Origin: Phoebastria nigripes
Lineage: Eukaryota; Chordata; Aves; Procellariiformes; Diomedeidae
Reading direction: 5' to 3'
Assembly (NCBI GenBank): GCA_035582835.1
Contig: JAYKAV010002364.1
Span: 1 to 64,000 of the forward strand
Length of the DNA stretch: 64,000 nt
The notes under the pieces are model-generated. The model worked only from the letters and a program-made list of their open reading frames with translations. It had not been told where the DNA came from and did no database searches. A program made the translations under genes and the position numbers. This document shows, one piece after another, positions 9,061 through 20,400 of the stretch (its first letter is position 1; every line of letters begins with the position of its first letter).

Positions 9061-11119
9061 CAATCTATATATGCCCTCCTTCCCCCATCCCTCTGAGAAG
9101 GATTTTAATGTGGGAATTTCTTCAGTTTTTTCTTCACTGAACAGAGATACAGAAATTGTTTCTCTGCGATGGCCTTGTCCTCCCTGAATATTTTTATAAC
9201 CTGGATGTCAAATGGCCTTACAGACTCTCTGGAAGTCCTTTTGTTACTCAACTCCTGAAAGAAGGATTGAGCATGCAAGGAAGGGGAGATCGGTTTGGTT
9301 CACTGTCATGGCTCTACATGGTATCTAATATAAATTATATACTTCTAGATATATGTTCTTTAAACTCCTATCATCTGATCTGTGTAACTGCATACAAAGG
9401 CTTTTTGCAACACTTTAAAAAACATTTGCACAGGTGAAATGTTTTCATTTTGGCTGATTAACTTCAGTGGAGCAAATAGATTCCAAAATTAATGATAAAG
9501 CATGCTGGAGCATCACTAATTTGCAGAATGACTGTTTCTAGCAGTAAAAATTGCAACTACAACAGGTACAAGACACAAGGTGAATTGAGAAAACTCCATA
9601 AGCTTTTTTACAGTTAGACTACTGTGCATCTGAGGCAAATGTTATTTTAACTGAATTACAATTTAAAACTGTTTATGTAATATTTAAAGTAAAAAAAATA
9701 ATTTCCATATTATCGTTTTTGGACAGATTTTGAAATGTCTTTATTGCTCATATTTTAATTTACTCTTTCCTGGGTTCAAAATACTCTCTAGAGGTTTTGC
9801 TTTAGGGATGAACCTACAAATGCTGTGCACCATACAAGAAGCAGGTTTTAGGTTGTGAATGCATGGAGGGAAAATTAAATTCTGGCAGTGAACACGACAA
9901 AGTCTTCCCTTCCAAAGAATGTATTTTAAAAATCAAATGGGTTTAATACTGTGAACATGAAGACAAATACAAGTCCACTAAACTGGCAATAATGCCATTT
10001 CCATGATAACCTTGTCTATTATTACCTACAGTTCTGCCTTATTAGCAGATTTTGCATTTAACACATTTCTCACAGAGTGGTTTGTAGTTTGTATACTACA
10101 TCTCTACGTATTTTAGAAAAGACAAGCTGTGAGTCTATTATTGAAACACATCATGATGCTTTGCAAAAACTGACAGGCCTTCCTACATACACAGAGAAGT
10201 TACGAGTAATATGAAGGAAAGAATATTCCAATTTCCAGATCACTGCAGTCATATTGTTATTATATTTATTCATTTCTGACTTCATTCCCAAATTTGACTG
10301 AAAGAGTATGGGAACACTATGGATAAAGTAGAAATAGTCACATGAAAATACAATCTCTTTACGAATTCTGACGTGCATGTAGCAACACAAAGTAAAGCAA
10401 CAATTTCCCTTCTCTAATGTTTTTCATCTCCCGCCTGTATTTATAAAAGATGGCTGTTTTAAACCTAGCATGGTCTAAGCTAATAGAAAAATTACATCAT
10501 AGGTGCTCCTAAGCAGCAATATGAACAACGTAGAAAGTGCATTTGACTTGTGGGGATTTTTACTATATGGAATGACTACAGTTTTTATTCTCCACGAGAA
10601 AAATAATCCCATACAAAAAGAAAATTCCTACTTAAAACCCACCAGTTTCAGTTGCTAATACAAGTTATCTTTTACAGCAAAGTAAGTGCCACTCTGCAAC
10701 CTTTGATAGTACAGCCTGCCATTAGAAAGATTTGACAACGCATCATGAAGATATAAAGTAATACTACACTAAAAAAGGCCTGGAGCAGAGAAGGGTGCTG
10801 GAGCATCCACATGTTGTGAAGTAATGTGCTATCTCAGCGAAGCAGTTCTCAGCACCAAATACAATGGCAGGTTTAGTTTGCTTTTCAGTTATGTAAGTCA
10901 ATCTTTTAAACACAGTTTCCCAAATCTGTAAATCCACATACACATTAAGTTAGTTTCTCCTTCCCTATTTTTCCTCACTTAACATTCATCTCAGATGAAT
11001 TTAAGTGTATGGACACTAACCATGCTCACCACTGGGGCTGGAGAACAGTCCCTGCTCTGTTTTACTCACCAGTTAAACATATTCACCTAAGTGTTTCTCA
11101 GCTCTCTACAATGGGCACT
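9061..11119. other. ADCY2 intron sequence, no gene seen
   Basis: AT-rich intron with short chance ORFs and no recognised repeat. The first 250 bp could be a further eroded extension of the neighbouring CR1, but I cannot align it. Confidence 0.45.
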
Positions 11120-11359
11120 TGTTCTGGTTTTGGCTGGGATGGAGTTAATTTTCTTCCTAGTAGCTGGTATAGGGNTGTGTTTTGGATTTAGGATGAGAAT
11201 AATGTTGATAACACACTGATGTTTTAGTTGTTGCTAAGTAGTGTTTACACTAGTCAAGGACTTTTCAGCTTCCCATGCTCTGCCAGGTGCACAAGAAGCT
11301 GGGAGGGGGCACAGCCAGGACAGCTGACCCAACTGGCCAAAGGNATATTCCATACCATA

Positions 11360-11382
11360 TGACATCATGCTCAGTATACAAA
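11360..11382 (+). promoter_or_regulatory. LTR core promoter remnant: CRE-like TGACATCA plus weak TATA
   Basis: TGACATCA (11360-11367) equals the CRE palindrome with its central CpG changed to CA. It is followed by TGCTCAG and TATACAAA from 11375. Order and spacing match the other two LTRs. The decayed CRE and poor TATA suggest weak promoter activity. Confidence 0.55.
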
Positions 11383-11473
11383 CTGGGGGTTGGTGGGGGA
11401 GGGGTGATTGCTGCTTGGGGACAGGCTGGGCATCAGTCGGCAGGTGCATTATGCATCACTTATTTTGTATATT

Positions 11474-11474
11474 C

Positions 11475-11505
<31 letters not shown>

Positions 11506-11506
11506 T
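11474..11506 (+). repeat. (ATT)n microsatellite inside the solo LTR
   Basis: About eleven uninterrupted ATT triplets between the promoter block and the polyA block. The provirus LTR carries a GTT/AAC run at the equivalent place. Confidence 0.85.
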
Positions 11507-11525
11507 TCCCTTCCTTTTCTGTTCT

Positions 11526-11531
11526 ATTAAA
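11526..11531 (+). terminator. LTR polyadenylation signal ATTAAA
   Basis: ATTAAA followed by CTGTCTTTATCTCAATCC, the same context as in the other two LTRs of the window. Confidence 0.5.
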
Positions 11532-11655
11532 CTGTCTTTATCTCAATCCATGATTTTTTCCCTCCAATTCTCTCCCCCATCCCACTGTGGGGGTTGGGGA
11601 GTGAGTGAGCGGCTGTGTGGTGTTTGGCTGCCTGCCGGGTTAAACCGCAACCGCA

Positions 11656-13924
11656 AAGACTCTTTATCTCTACTTTGAATATCCCAATCTGATCAGCAAA
11701 CTCTGCTACCTCATTATTCACCACCTTCTGCAGAAAAAGGTTTTCAATCTACTCTCCTCTCTGAGGAAGCGACAAAATCGCAGCTAGGAACCACCAGTTA
11801 TCCAATGGCTCTAAAAGAGCACACAAACTGACTCCTTTCCTTCCCCACTACCATTGCTTGTCAGACATTTCTACAAGGTGTGGGATGCTGAAGAACAACA
11901 CAGGCTAACCTAAGCTCTTCCATCTCTCCCAAATTTATTCCAGCACAAGTTTATCACGCTGCACAGAACTTCTCTCCAAGCAGCTGCAAACAAACACAGC
12001 TTACATAGCCATGCACAAAGCTGAAGAACTTAGTATTTGGGTACTGGTGTCACAGGAGGCTAGTACAGTGGCTAATTCAGTGCATTATGTGTTGCCAGAT
12101 CCTAACAAAAACTGACATGCTTTCTCCCTTTTTTTCTACACATAAAGCTGATTAAGATGTTCCAAGACTGCCTCGAGACTCCAAACAACAGGCTTCATGG
12201 CAAATAGCTATGGACATTGTAACAGAAGACTTCAAAATGACCAGACAGGATTTACAAGGTAAACCGCAGTCTCTGAATGGCCAGTTAGATGGGCAACACC
12301 AGTAGGTCTGGCTTTTGCAAGAGCACAAAGACAGGTTTGGCCCCTGCCATCAGGACTTCTTGAAGCAAAAGCATGAGAAAGAATATGAGCAGCAGCTCAC
12401 AGGAGAGCTCTTTAAATGCTGGCCCCAAGCCAGCATGAGGGGAGCCTCATGAAAGGGTCACACAACAGGACAGGTAGAAGACACCCCAACACTTCATTGC
12501 TTAAAATGCCAGAAGAGGGACAAAATGAGTAATGGCTTAAAGTGCCAGAAGAAGATTGCAATGAGTAAAGAACTTTTCTTCCTCTGGTCAAGGCTTAAAA
12601 ATTCCTGCTTTGGGTTTTGTTAGTGCTCCTTAATTCAGTCACTTTGTTTAGACTTTTTAGTTGGTGGCTCCAGGGTTTCTTTGGTTTGCAGTTGTGTGTA
12701 CATTCAAAATTGAGACTTTCTTTTGTCTTCCTACAGATTTCTTCATCTTCCTCCATCTCTACTTGTCCACTTCTGTAGGAGAAGAAAGATATCCAAGTTT
12801 GCACTATGCAGGTAGAGTAGATAGTGTCCACGGGGGTAACACAAAAGTGGACAGTGAATTGCTTCAAAGTGGTCCTTTACAAGTCACTCTTCAGTAAAAG
12901 CAAGCAGCAGCAAGAGTAATGGCTATTAGAGACAGCTAGCTGGGCAGCACTGAAAAAAAGTTTGAGAAGCTGAATCAGTCCTGGAATCCTGAATCAGTGC
13001 TAACAGAGGCACAAGTTGTGCATGAGGCAACCATCTTTAACAAGGCAAACGCAGACCCAGGTGCAAAGTAAAATATCAATGAATAGAAAAGAAATTTATG
13101 CTGGACAGAAAATAAATATTTATTACTCTTGTTCTGTTCCTACTCTGAAAGAATCTTCATCAAAACTACTTCATAGGCTGACAAAGAAGAAAGTTGTATG
13201 CCTTTTTTTTTTGGTGTTTCGTGGAGCTGCCAACATTGCCTGTGTGGCTGAGGGCAGATGTATCCCCACTGCAGTTACAAATGTGTATAGATGTTTCTAT
13301 AGTTAGCACTGTGCTGAACATACTTATTGCCTGCCAAATAACAGAAAAACGTTTGCAGAAAACACACTAAGGCAGTGCACACTAACTGTACAAGCACTGC
13401 TACAGACCCCCAGAGATTATTTCCTGGAAAAAGTATTTTTTCCTCCAACGAAATCTCAACATTCTTTCTTTCATCCCATTCTGGTTTGGAAAGCTACAGC
13501 CTCTCAGATAATATGAAAATGTCTTTTAGTGTCTGACTTTATCCTAAAGAGAGATAGTAATAAAGTTGAAGTGCTCTCTTTGTTAGCAAGAGTTTACCAC
13601 AGAAAAGGAGTTTCATTAGTTCTGAAACTGGAGAAGCATTCTGAGCCAATGTCTTACCTACAACATCACCACAAAAATCAGCAATGTTGTATCAGGGATG
13701 AATGTGGTTCTCTCCTGTTAACAAAATGGTGTTTTTTCCAAAAGCAATCTGCCATTTCCACATCAAAAATTGTCTTTCGATTTAAATTCTCTCCACATTT
13801 GCATACCATACAATCCAGATCAATAGATTTTTCTTTGTCTTTTCTAAATCAGAATGACTGGAGATGGTCTCAAATGCAAAAGATCCAGCATACTGTTTTC
13901 TCATTAGGTTGTTAGAGACCTCAG
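11656..13924. other. ADCY2 intron sequence, no gene seen
   Basis: Mixed-composition intron. Short ORFs in several frames show no domain or family I recognise, and no RNA gene is visible. Confidence 0.45.
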
Positions 13925-14300
13925 TAGAGCTCCACTTGAAGGTCCAATTCAAGGACATGATGGGATGCAACCACAAGAGCTGAGAGAGCTTGCTGATAGC
14001 ACTACAAGGCCACTCCCAATTATCTTTGAAAGCTCATGGTGATCAGGGGAGGTTCTTCAGATCTGGAAGAAAGCAAATGTCACTCCTATCTTCAAGGAAG
14101 ATAACTTCACCTTGATCCCTGGGAAGGTGATAGTGCAAATCTTCCTAGAAGCCATTTCCAACCTTATGAAGGACAAGAAGGTGACTGGGATTAGCCAGCA
14201 TGGAGTTATGAAGGGGAAATCATGCCTGAACAACCTGACAGCCTTATGTGATGAAATGACTGGCTTTGTGGATGAGGAGAGGGTGGTGGATGTGCCAGGG
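13925..14300 (+). mobile_element. CR1 LINE fragment, reverse-transcriptase region
   Basis: The plus strand encodes recognisable CR1 ORF2 segments: GPIQGHDGMQPQELRELA at the start, then a WKKANVTPIFKE segment, and in the frame 14112-14306 a degraded IPGKVIVQIFLEAI, a GISQHGVMKGKSCLNNL segment and FVDEERVVDV. Conserved palm residues downstream of this are missing, because the similarity stops near 14300. Stops and missing segments show a dead, truncated copy that is younger-looking than the one at 8640. Confidence 0.85.
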
Positions 14301-14860
14301 CCCTGAGCACGCTCATAAACCCTAACAGCCCTTACCAGCCTCACCTGGGGCTTCCACCTACATCCACAGGCCCAGGAGCTCTATTTAAGCATAGCCTTTA
14401 GCCTTTAGCTCTATTTAAGCATAGCCTTTAGCTCCTGCCTGAGCTGTATCGGAGGAATGCTGGTCTCCAGTTCAGCTATGCCCAACCACAGATGCCCTTG
14501 ATCTGGACCTCAACCTGTGGACTGACTTGACCTCAGCCCTTCATGTCACTGTGGATGTGCCCAGCAATTGCTGGATGTGATCCTGACCTATGGATTGACT
14601 TTCTGGTTTGACCTTGCACCTTTCTCCTCACCATGATTTTGCCGTATGATCTTGACTCTTGGTTGAATGCAGTTACTATCTCTGGGCTTGCCTTGCTCAG
14701 GTGCTGTGGGACTGGGATCTGGGCAGTGAGGCCCCAGCCCTGCTGCCTTGTCCCTTATCTGTTCCCTTTCAAAGGGCTCAGGCCTTCCTGAGCCCTAAGC
14801 CGAGCACCATGGAACTTCTGAAGAAAGCCATGAGTCAGCATGACAAGGACAAATGATTTT
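14301..14860 (+). repeat. Unclassified repeat-like segment next to CR1
   Basis: Composition changes sharply at the CR1 break. The segment contains AGCTCTATTTAAGC TATA-like blocks and three imperfect copies of a GAT-C-TGACCT...TGTGGACTGACTT-type motif near 14500, 14575 and 14650. It fades out near 14860. The density of internal repeats suggests an LTR or other mobile element that I cannot name. No coding function is supported. Confidence 0.4.
14377..14429 (+). repeat. 30-bp tandem duplication around a TATA-like block
   Basis: AGCTCTATTTAAGCATAGCC occurs at 14377 and again at 14407, with an exact period of 30 bp over about 1.8 copies. The two copies are identical through the shared part, so the duplication is recent relative to the flanking decay. 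Confidence 0.85.
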
Positions 14861-16914
14861 GACTATCCATAAGAAAAGAGTTGTATGATCTTTGAATGAT
14901 AATTTTCAGAGTTGCAGCTTCTTCTTGTACCATTTTATACTAAGACTCAGACACAGCGTTGCGCTGGCAGTATAACCACGTGTTACTCTGAAAAGAAAGG
15001 CAATTCAGTTCACTTCATTTTCATTGAAAGAATATGATTCACCTAAGAATTTCAGTTCACTGCCTTCAAGATTTTCAAGCAACTTCATTGGATTCAGTAT
15101 TGAAAACATAATCAGTGCTTCATAAACAAACAATGACAGGGAAGAGTGAATTCATGAGATATATTTCTATTTGCTACACATTAAAATAACATACTAATTC
15201 AGGAATAGGACATAATGTGAACAGTATCTATTCACTTTCTGTAGCGTAGATACATCAGCAGGAACATTCTGGCTAATTAACAGACCAAGTTTCATCTATG
15301 TTCCATGCAAGTATCTTTTATTTACTGAATAACAGTGCATTGAAGCATTAATAGTTTTAAAAACATAATTATCAGTTACTGTAATTATATACCAGAAGCA
15401 TTTCATGTGGATTAATGCTTAAGAGTTGCCTCTATATCATCATTTCTAGAATTCACCAATGTCCCCAAACTTGGGCTTCAATCATTGCTTTCATACATGC
15501 TTTGATGAACAACAAGTTATACCTGTGCATCAACTTGTACAATAAATTATTTTACTGTACTAAAATATAAGCATGAATATTAGCTTCAGCATACGTAAGC
15601 AAAATACAGTTTTCATTACATACCCACATGCTGGCAAAATTCCTAAAGTTCATGAACTGTCACATGAAGTACTACTAAGTATAAGCTCATCTTCTAAACT
15701 GCACAGATGATACAAGATTGGGAACTTCAGCAAACTGGAGTTTTGACTAACATCAGTGCTAACTACTAGGAAAGTTGATTTTTCACACTTATTTCCCTAG
15801 GAAGGCCAAATTACAAAATATGCTGAAACAATTTTAAAAAAAAAAAGTGACATAAAATGACTAATACAGTCATCAAATCTTTCACTAATTTCCATGTAAC
15901 TGCAGTAACTTATGCTATGTTTGCAAAAAATAGAGATAATGTTACTATATGTAAAAATATATTTAGACATTATAAATGCTACATTTAGTTTGGGAAAACA
16001 AATAACCTGTTTAAAATCAGAAAAGATAAAATTCTAAAACTACCAAAAAATAATATACNTATCTAATCCTAAATATAATCGAATCCTAAATATGATCCTA
16101 AATGATCGAACAGTTAATACTGCTGTGAAGAAACCCTAAAATCCTAAGAAGCAAATCACATATGAAGTACTCATTTATGAATAATGGTTGTTTCATCTTA
16201 ATCAAAATGCATCCTGCTTAAAAAGTATTATTTTATCAGTTTGGTAAAAGCTTAAACAAAACATCATTTTAGCAAACAATGAGCTGCGCTGCCGTATACT
16301 AAAAGACAGAAACTACAAATTAGTTGCACAGTCTGCAACTAATGAGCACGACTGATAGCTGAGAGACACTGGTGTGTTACAAATTGCACTACATATCCTT
16401 TAAAGGTGGATCTGTATGGCAAACGGCTAACCACAAAACCACAGGACCAAAACCCAAAGTTTAAAGCCTTAGAAAATATACTCCTTCGACCAAGGACACA
16501 AAACTCAACAGTAAAGCAGTGGTCATTGATCACTGCCAGCACACTACAGCATTAAGTGTCCTAGCAACCCTTCCCAAATTATATCATGTGCTCCAGTGCA
16601 GGTAACTCTCAATCCTGTTACCACTCCCCTCCCCTTAATTCTCCTCTCAGATGTCCTTTGGGGTGTCACAGAGAACATGCTGGGATGCTGTTACTCTCTG
16701 TGGGACATAGCTATAGCTGTACACCATGGTCAGCCACTTTTGTTTTGAGGTAATGTAGTTTGAGGCGTAAAAAACACCCTCTTACAGAAGGGTTACTCCA
16801 GGATCATGAGTATAATTTAGCCTAAATCCCACTACTGCCACACTGGAAACTACCCAGGCTTGGAAGTGCTTTACACAGTCAACCAAATATGCCACTGTGT
16901 AAAAGCATAGCATG
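14861..16914. other. ADCY2 intron sequence, AT-rich, no gene seen
   Basis: Very AT-rich. Near 16065-16112 an ATCCTAAATAT-type unit is repeated three times imperfectly. No exon or recognised repeat family is visible. Confidence 0.45.
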
Positions 16915-17450
16915 ACCATACCTTGAGTATTACACACAATAGTGGTCTACCTCTCTCAAAAGGGGTGGAACAAGAAAAAAAAAGGTGTGGAGAGAAGAGC
17001 CATGAGAAATACCTTTCAGCTTGGAAAAAGGACAATATTGTGGGAACATTATGAAGATCGATACACTCCTGGATGGACAGAGCACAGAGTGCACAAGGAT
17101 TGACTGTTCACTGGTCTCACAGTAAAAGATCTAGAGGACATCAATGAAACAGGCATATAGGACAGACAAACTGTGCAGTTCCTTGGCATGTGATGCTGAG
17201 GAAGCTGAAATTTATATTAAGTCAACTGGAAAACTTATTGAAGATTAATTGACCAACTTTTATTAAATACAAAGATACTACCTCTCACCTAGGAATTGCT
17301 GAGAGCTGAGGGAGTAGGCATGGAAATGATTATAATATTCTTACATTGTTTTTTTATATTTATTTTTCTCTAACCATTCCACTGCTGTGCTGGTGACAGG
17401 ATACTAGGCTAGACAGAGCTTTGCTCAGGCTTAGTAAGGCTGTTTTTGCT
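16915..17450 (+). mobile_element. Old CR1 LINE 3' region, interrupted
   Basis: Plus-strand blocks match the CR1 3' part: TTGAGTATTACACACAATAG, then CTCTCAAAAGG...AAAAGGTGTGGAGAGAAGAG at 16920-17000, then CAGCTTGGAAAAAGGACAAT near 17017. A separate block GACAGGATACTAGGCTAGAC at 17396 onward, with TAAGGCTGTTTTT, fits the CR1 3' terminus. The part between about 17240 and 17390 does not align and may be inserted or too diverged. Confidence 0.62.
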
Positions 17451-20400
17451 GGTCCTTATCTTCTCCCAACCAGTGTGGTTGGTGACCAGGCTGCTCTTCA
17501 GTTGGAGCAAGCTGTTCCACAGCGAGCATGCAGAGTATCTCGCCCAACTGCCTATGGGCTGATGGCACCCTGCAGCACCTTAGACCAAAGAACTACAGAT
17601 ATAGCCTCACACACAGGTGTAAGTGCAGTAACAGTGAGGATGTAATAATTCACCATGCCAGGCTAATGAAAACGTACAGATCCAATGTATCAGCCAATTT
17701 CTACAGAAAGTACAGCCGGGCAAATGGCATTCTTTCAGGCTTGCGCCACACGCTGCTCTTTCATTGCTGGACAGCAAAACTGCTGAGCAACGAGAGAAAT
17801 TCAAAACTGGCCTCTGTATTTTTTACTCCTCTTTTACCCACCAAAAGTAGCAATCTGACAGAATACATGCAGTGGTCCTGCACTGAGTATGTTAGGAGTG
17901 TACCAAACTCAAACACTACAAAGTTAAATGTTTTTTCCTTGGAATTTCCTGTATTAAAGCTCAAAAGAATCTTTTATAATGTCAAATGCTACAAAAGATT
18001 ACAAAATTACTTGTTTTCAACTGCCATACCTGGAAGATCATAATCTTTAACATGTTTATCTGCAGAATTTTTTTGGAGATAAACATTACTAATTGTTGTC
18101 GTCTAAATGGAGGTAGAACTGAGGTAGCAAAACTGCATTTGAAGTGTATGTAGACACCATGCAGTCGCTTTTCCTGCACAGGTAGCTTCAACTTTGTTCT
18201 ACCTTCCCACCCTACAAAAATAACTATAAGACTTTGGAAAGTAAGCTGGAGTAAAATTCTCTTTGTTTACAAAGAGTATATCAAAGCTGTACTGCTACTA
18301 AATGAAGATTATGTTTTGCTTTCTTTACAGATAATCCAGGCATTCAATGGGTAAAAATGACGTATGTTTTAAAGGGAGCTACTGTACTAGCTGGGTTCCA
18401 AGAGCAGCTTTAGCTGCAGATTATAGGCAGGGAAATGACACTATCTGGTGTTTGTGATGGGCAGACACCTATTGAAAATCAGAATAGAGGGGCCCAAGTA
18501 TTGGTCTATTCAGATTTTAAAAATCAATAGTCAAACCTAGCTGAAAAAGACATGGTAAGTTCCTCCATGCTTTTAAAATAATGTAAATTTTACTAGCACT
18601 TTTTCAACATTTCTTGCTAGTGAACAATTGCTATATGTGTTCAATAAATGATTAAATGAATGGAGCCTAAAATAAGATGTTTTTTTTAAAAAACAAATGC
18701 CACAATAATCAAAGAATCAAACAAAGAGCTTAACTAGTAAGAAATACAAACAGAGTTCGAACAGTTCATTAATATATTTAATGACTATGCATTAAAAGCA
18801 AATTAAAATTGATTCTAAAAGCATCTCAAAAAAGATCTAGCTGGGATTAATGAACTTTTATTCAGCAGTCTATTCTTTCATAAGTTCTTTGTATGCTTGC
18901 CTGCTATTTTATATTGTAGGCAATATTAATCTGATTTTTAAATGATCCTCTACCTGTCTTTCAACATGAATTTAATATTCAATACAGAGCTCATCACAAG
19001 CAACATGCTTATAGTCAGTTTGAAAATGCTCAATGGATAAATCCAATCAACCACCAGTAGTCAATTCAAACAAACAAACAAAAAAATCCACCTCACAACC
19101 CAACACATTATCATTTCATATGGTTAAAAACACATCTAAAAATAAACAAACTATAGCAGAGTAGCTGAAGTCCACTGAAAATTTCTATTATGGATGAAAG
19201 AAAAGATTAGTCTCCTATCACAGCTAGAGACTAGTATCAGATAGATAATTAAGGACTGAAGTACAAAGGGAATACGAAGATTAGTGCAACTAAATACACA
19301 GAACAGAGTGAAAAAATTTGTTAGAATTATTAAGAAATTATCTCACAGCAGAAGAAGATGTAAGAAATTTTAAAATACAGAGGTTATTTAATTCATTATA
19401 TTAGCTTCTATATTACTCATACTTGGGAGGAATATTGAAAGCAAATCAACTGCCTTAAAGACAGTGCTCAGATTGAAACATGATGCTGACCAAGGTGGTT
19501 ATAAAAACACCAAGACTGTCATGGACAGGTTTAAGAAAATGCCTTGCAGTTATAGACATGGTTGTAAAATGAATCCTGGATTCTAAACATCTCCCAAAAG
19601 TAATACTTTGTTTCACATAAATTATTTTTATGCTCTCCACATTTGATATTGTCAGCTTGTTTTAATAGCTTGATACTCGAAATATCAAAAATATTATATC
19701 CCACCCCCCATTAAACAACCTCTTTTCTCCACAGGTCCTAATTTTTCAAAGAAAATTAACGACTTTACATCCACGACAGGAAAAGTAGAATAAAATTAGC
19801 AGACGACAGAGCTGTCAACCATCTTGCTCTGCATCATGTGACGGGGCGCAGCAGTGCCTGCTGGCTCGCAGGGTAAGGTCGCTGGAGAAGGTGGTGCCTA
19901 ACAGGGACAGTGCCCTTTCCTCTGCTGTAACAGCACAGTGACTTGCCCTCTCTCCTCGTGTGATCCCCAGGCAGTCTGCCCAGAACCCATGCCAGAGTGG
20001 GTCCCCAGGCAAGGAAGAAATTACAGGCTGCACAAAATAGCATGTAATACAGGATCTGCAGGGGAAAAAAAACACAAAAGGGAGAGTAGGTGGCAAATGA
20101 TTAAGTTTCATGTGCTGCATTTTAGACAAGACATGCCTGTTATTGCTGTTAAAAAACCAAACAAACAAATTAAATACTCCAGATTTGTCTCCCATCTAGA
20201 GTGTTTACGGTAGTTACAGGAACTTCTATCATACCATGGGAAATGTTGCCATAACTGAGGAGATTTAAATCACATTTGAATAAAGATGTTTTGGAAACAA
20301 ATTAATGGCATGTCTTTTAGCTTGCCTACGCTATGCTCAGTTGCTATTTTTTTGAGGAACTCCTGCAGAAGGGGACTACCAAAATAGTGTGTGACGTTAC

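Larger units (their letters stand above)
11120..11650 (+). mobile_element. Solo LTR, same superfamily as the 5' LTR at 2868-3417
   Basis: It starts TGTTCTGGTTTTGGCTGGGA at 11120 and ends near GGTTAAACCGCA at 11649-11655, where the end is blurred by an AACCGCA-type duplication. It shares with the other LTRs the CATACCATATGACATCATGC promoter block, the ATTAAACTGTC polyA block and the terminal CCCCCATCCCACTGTGG block. No internal sequence follows, so it is a recombined solo LTR. A clean 5-bp target duplication is not visible (GCACT upstream). It is antisense to ADCY2. Confidence 0.85.

Noticed and set aside
17528..18043. 171-residue plus-strand ORF, the longest outside repeats
   Set aside because: No domain, no splice or promoter context, and composition like the surrounding intron. 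The first part overlaps sequence just after a CR1 tail. Consistent with chance.
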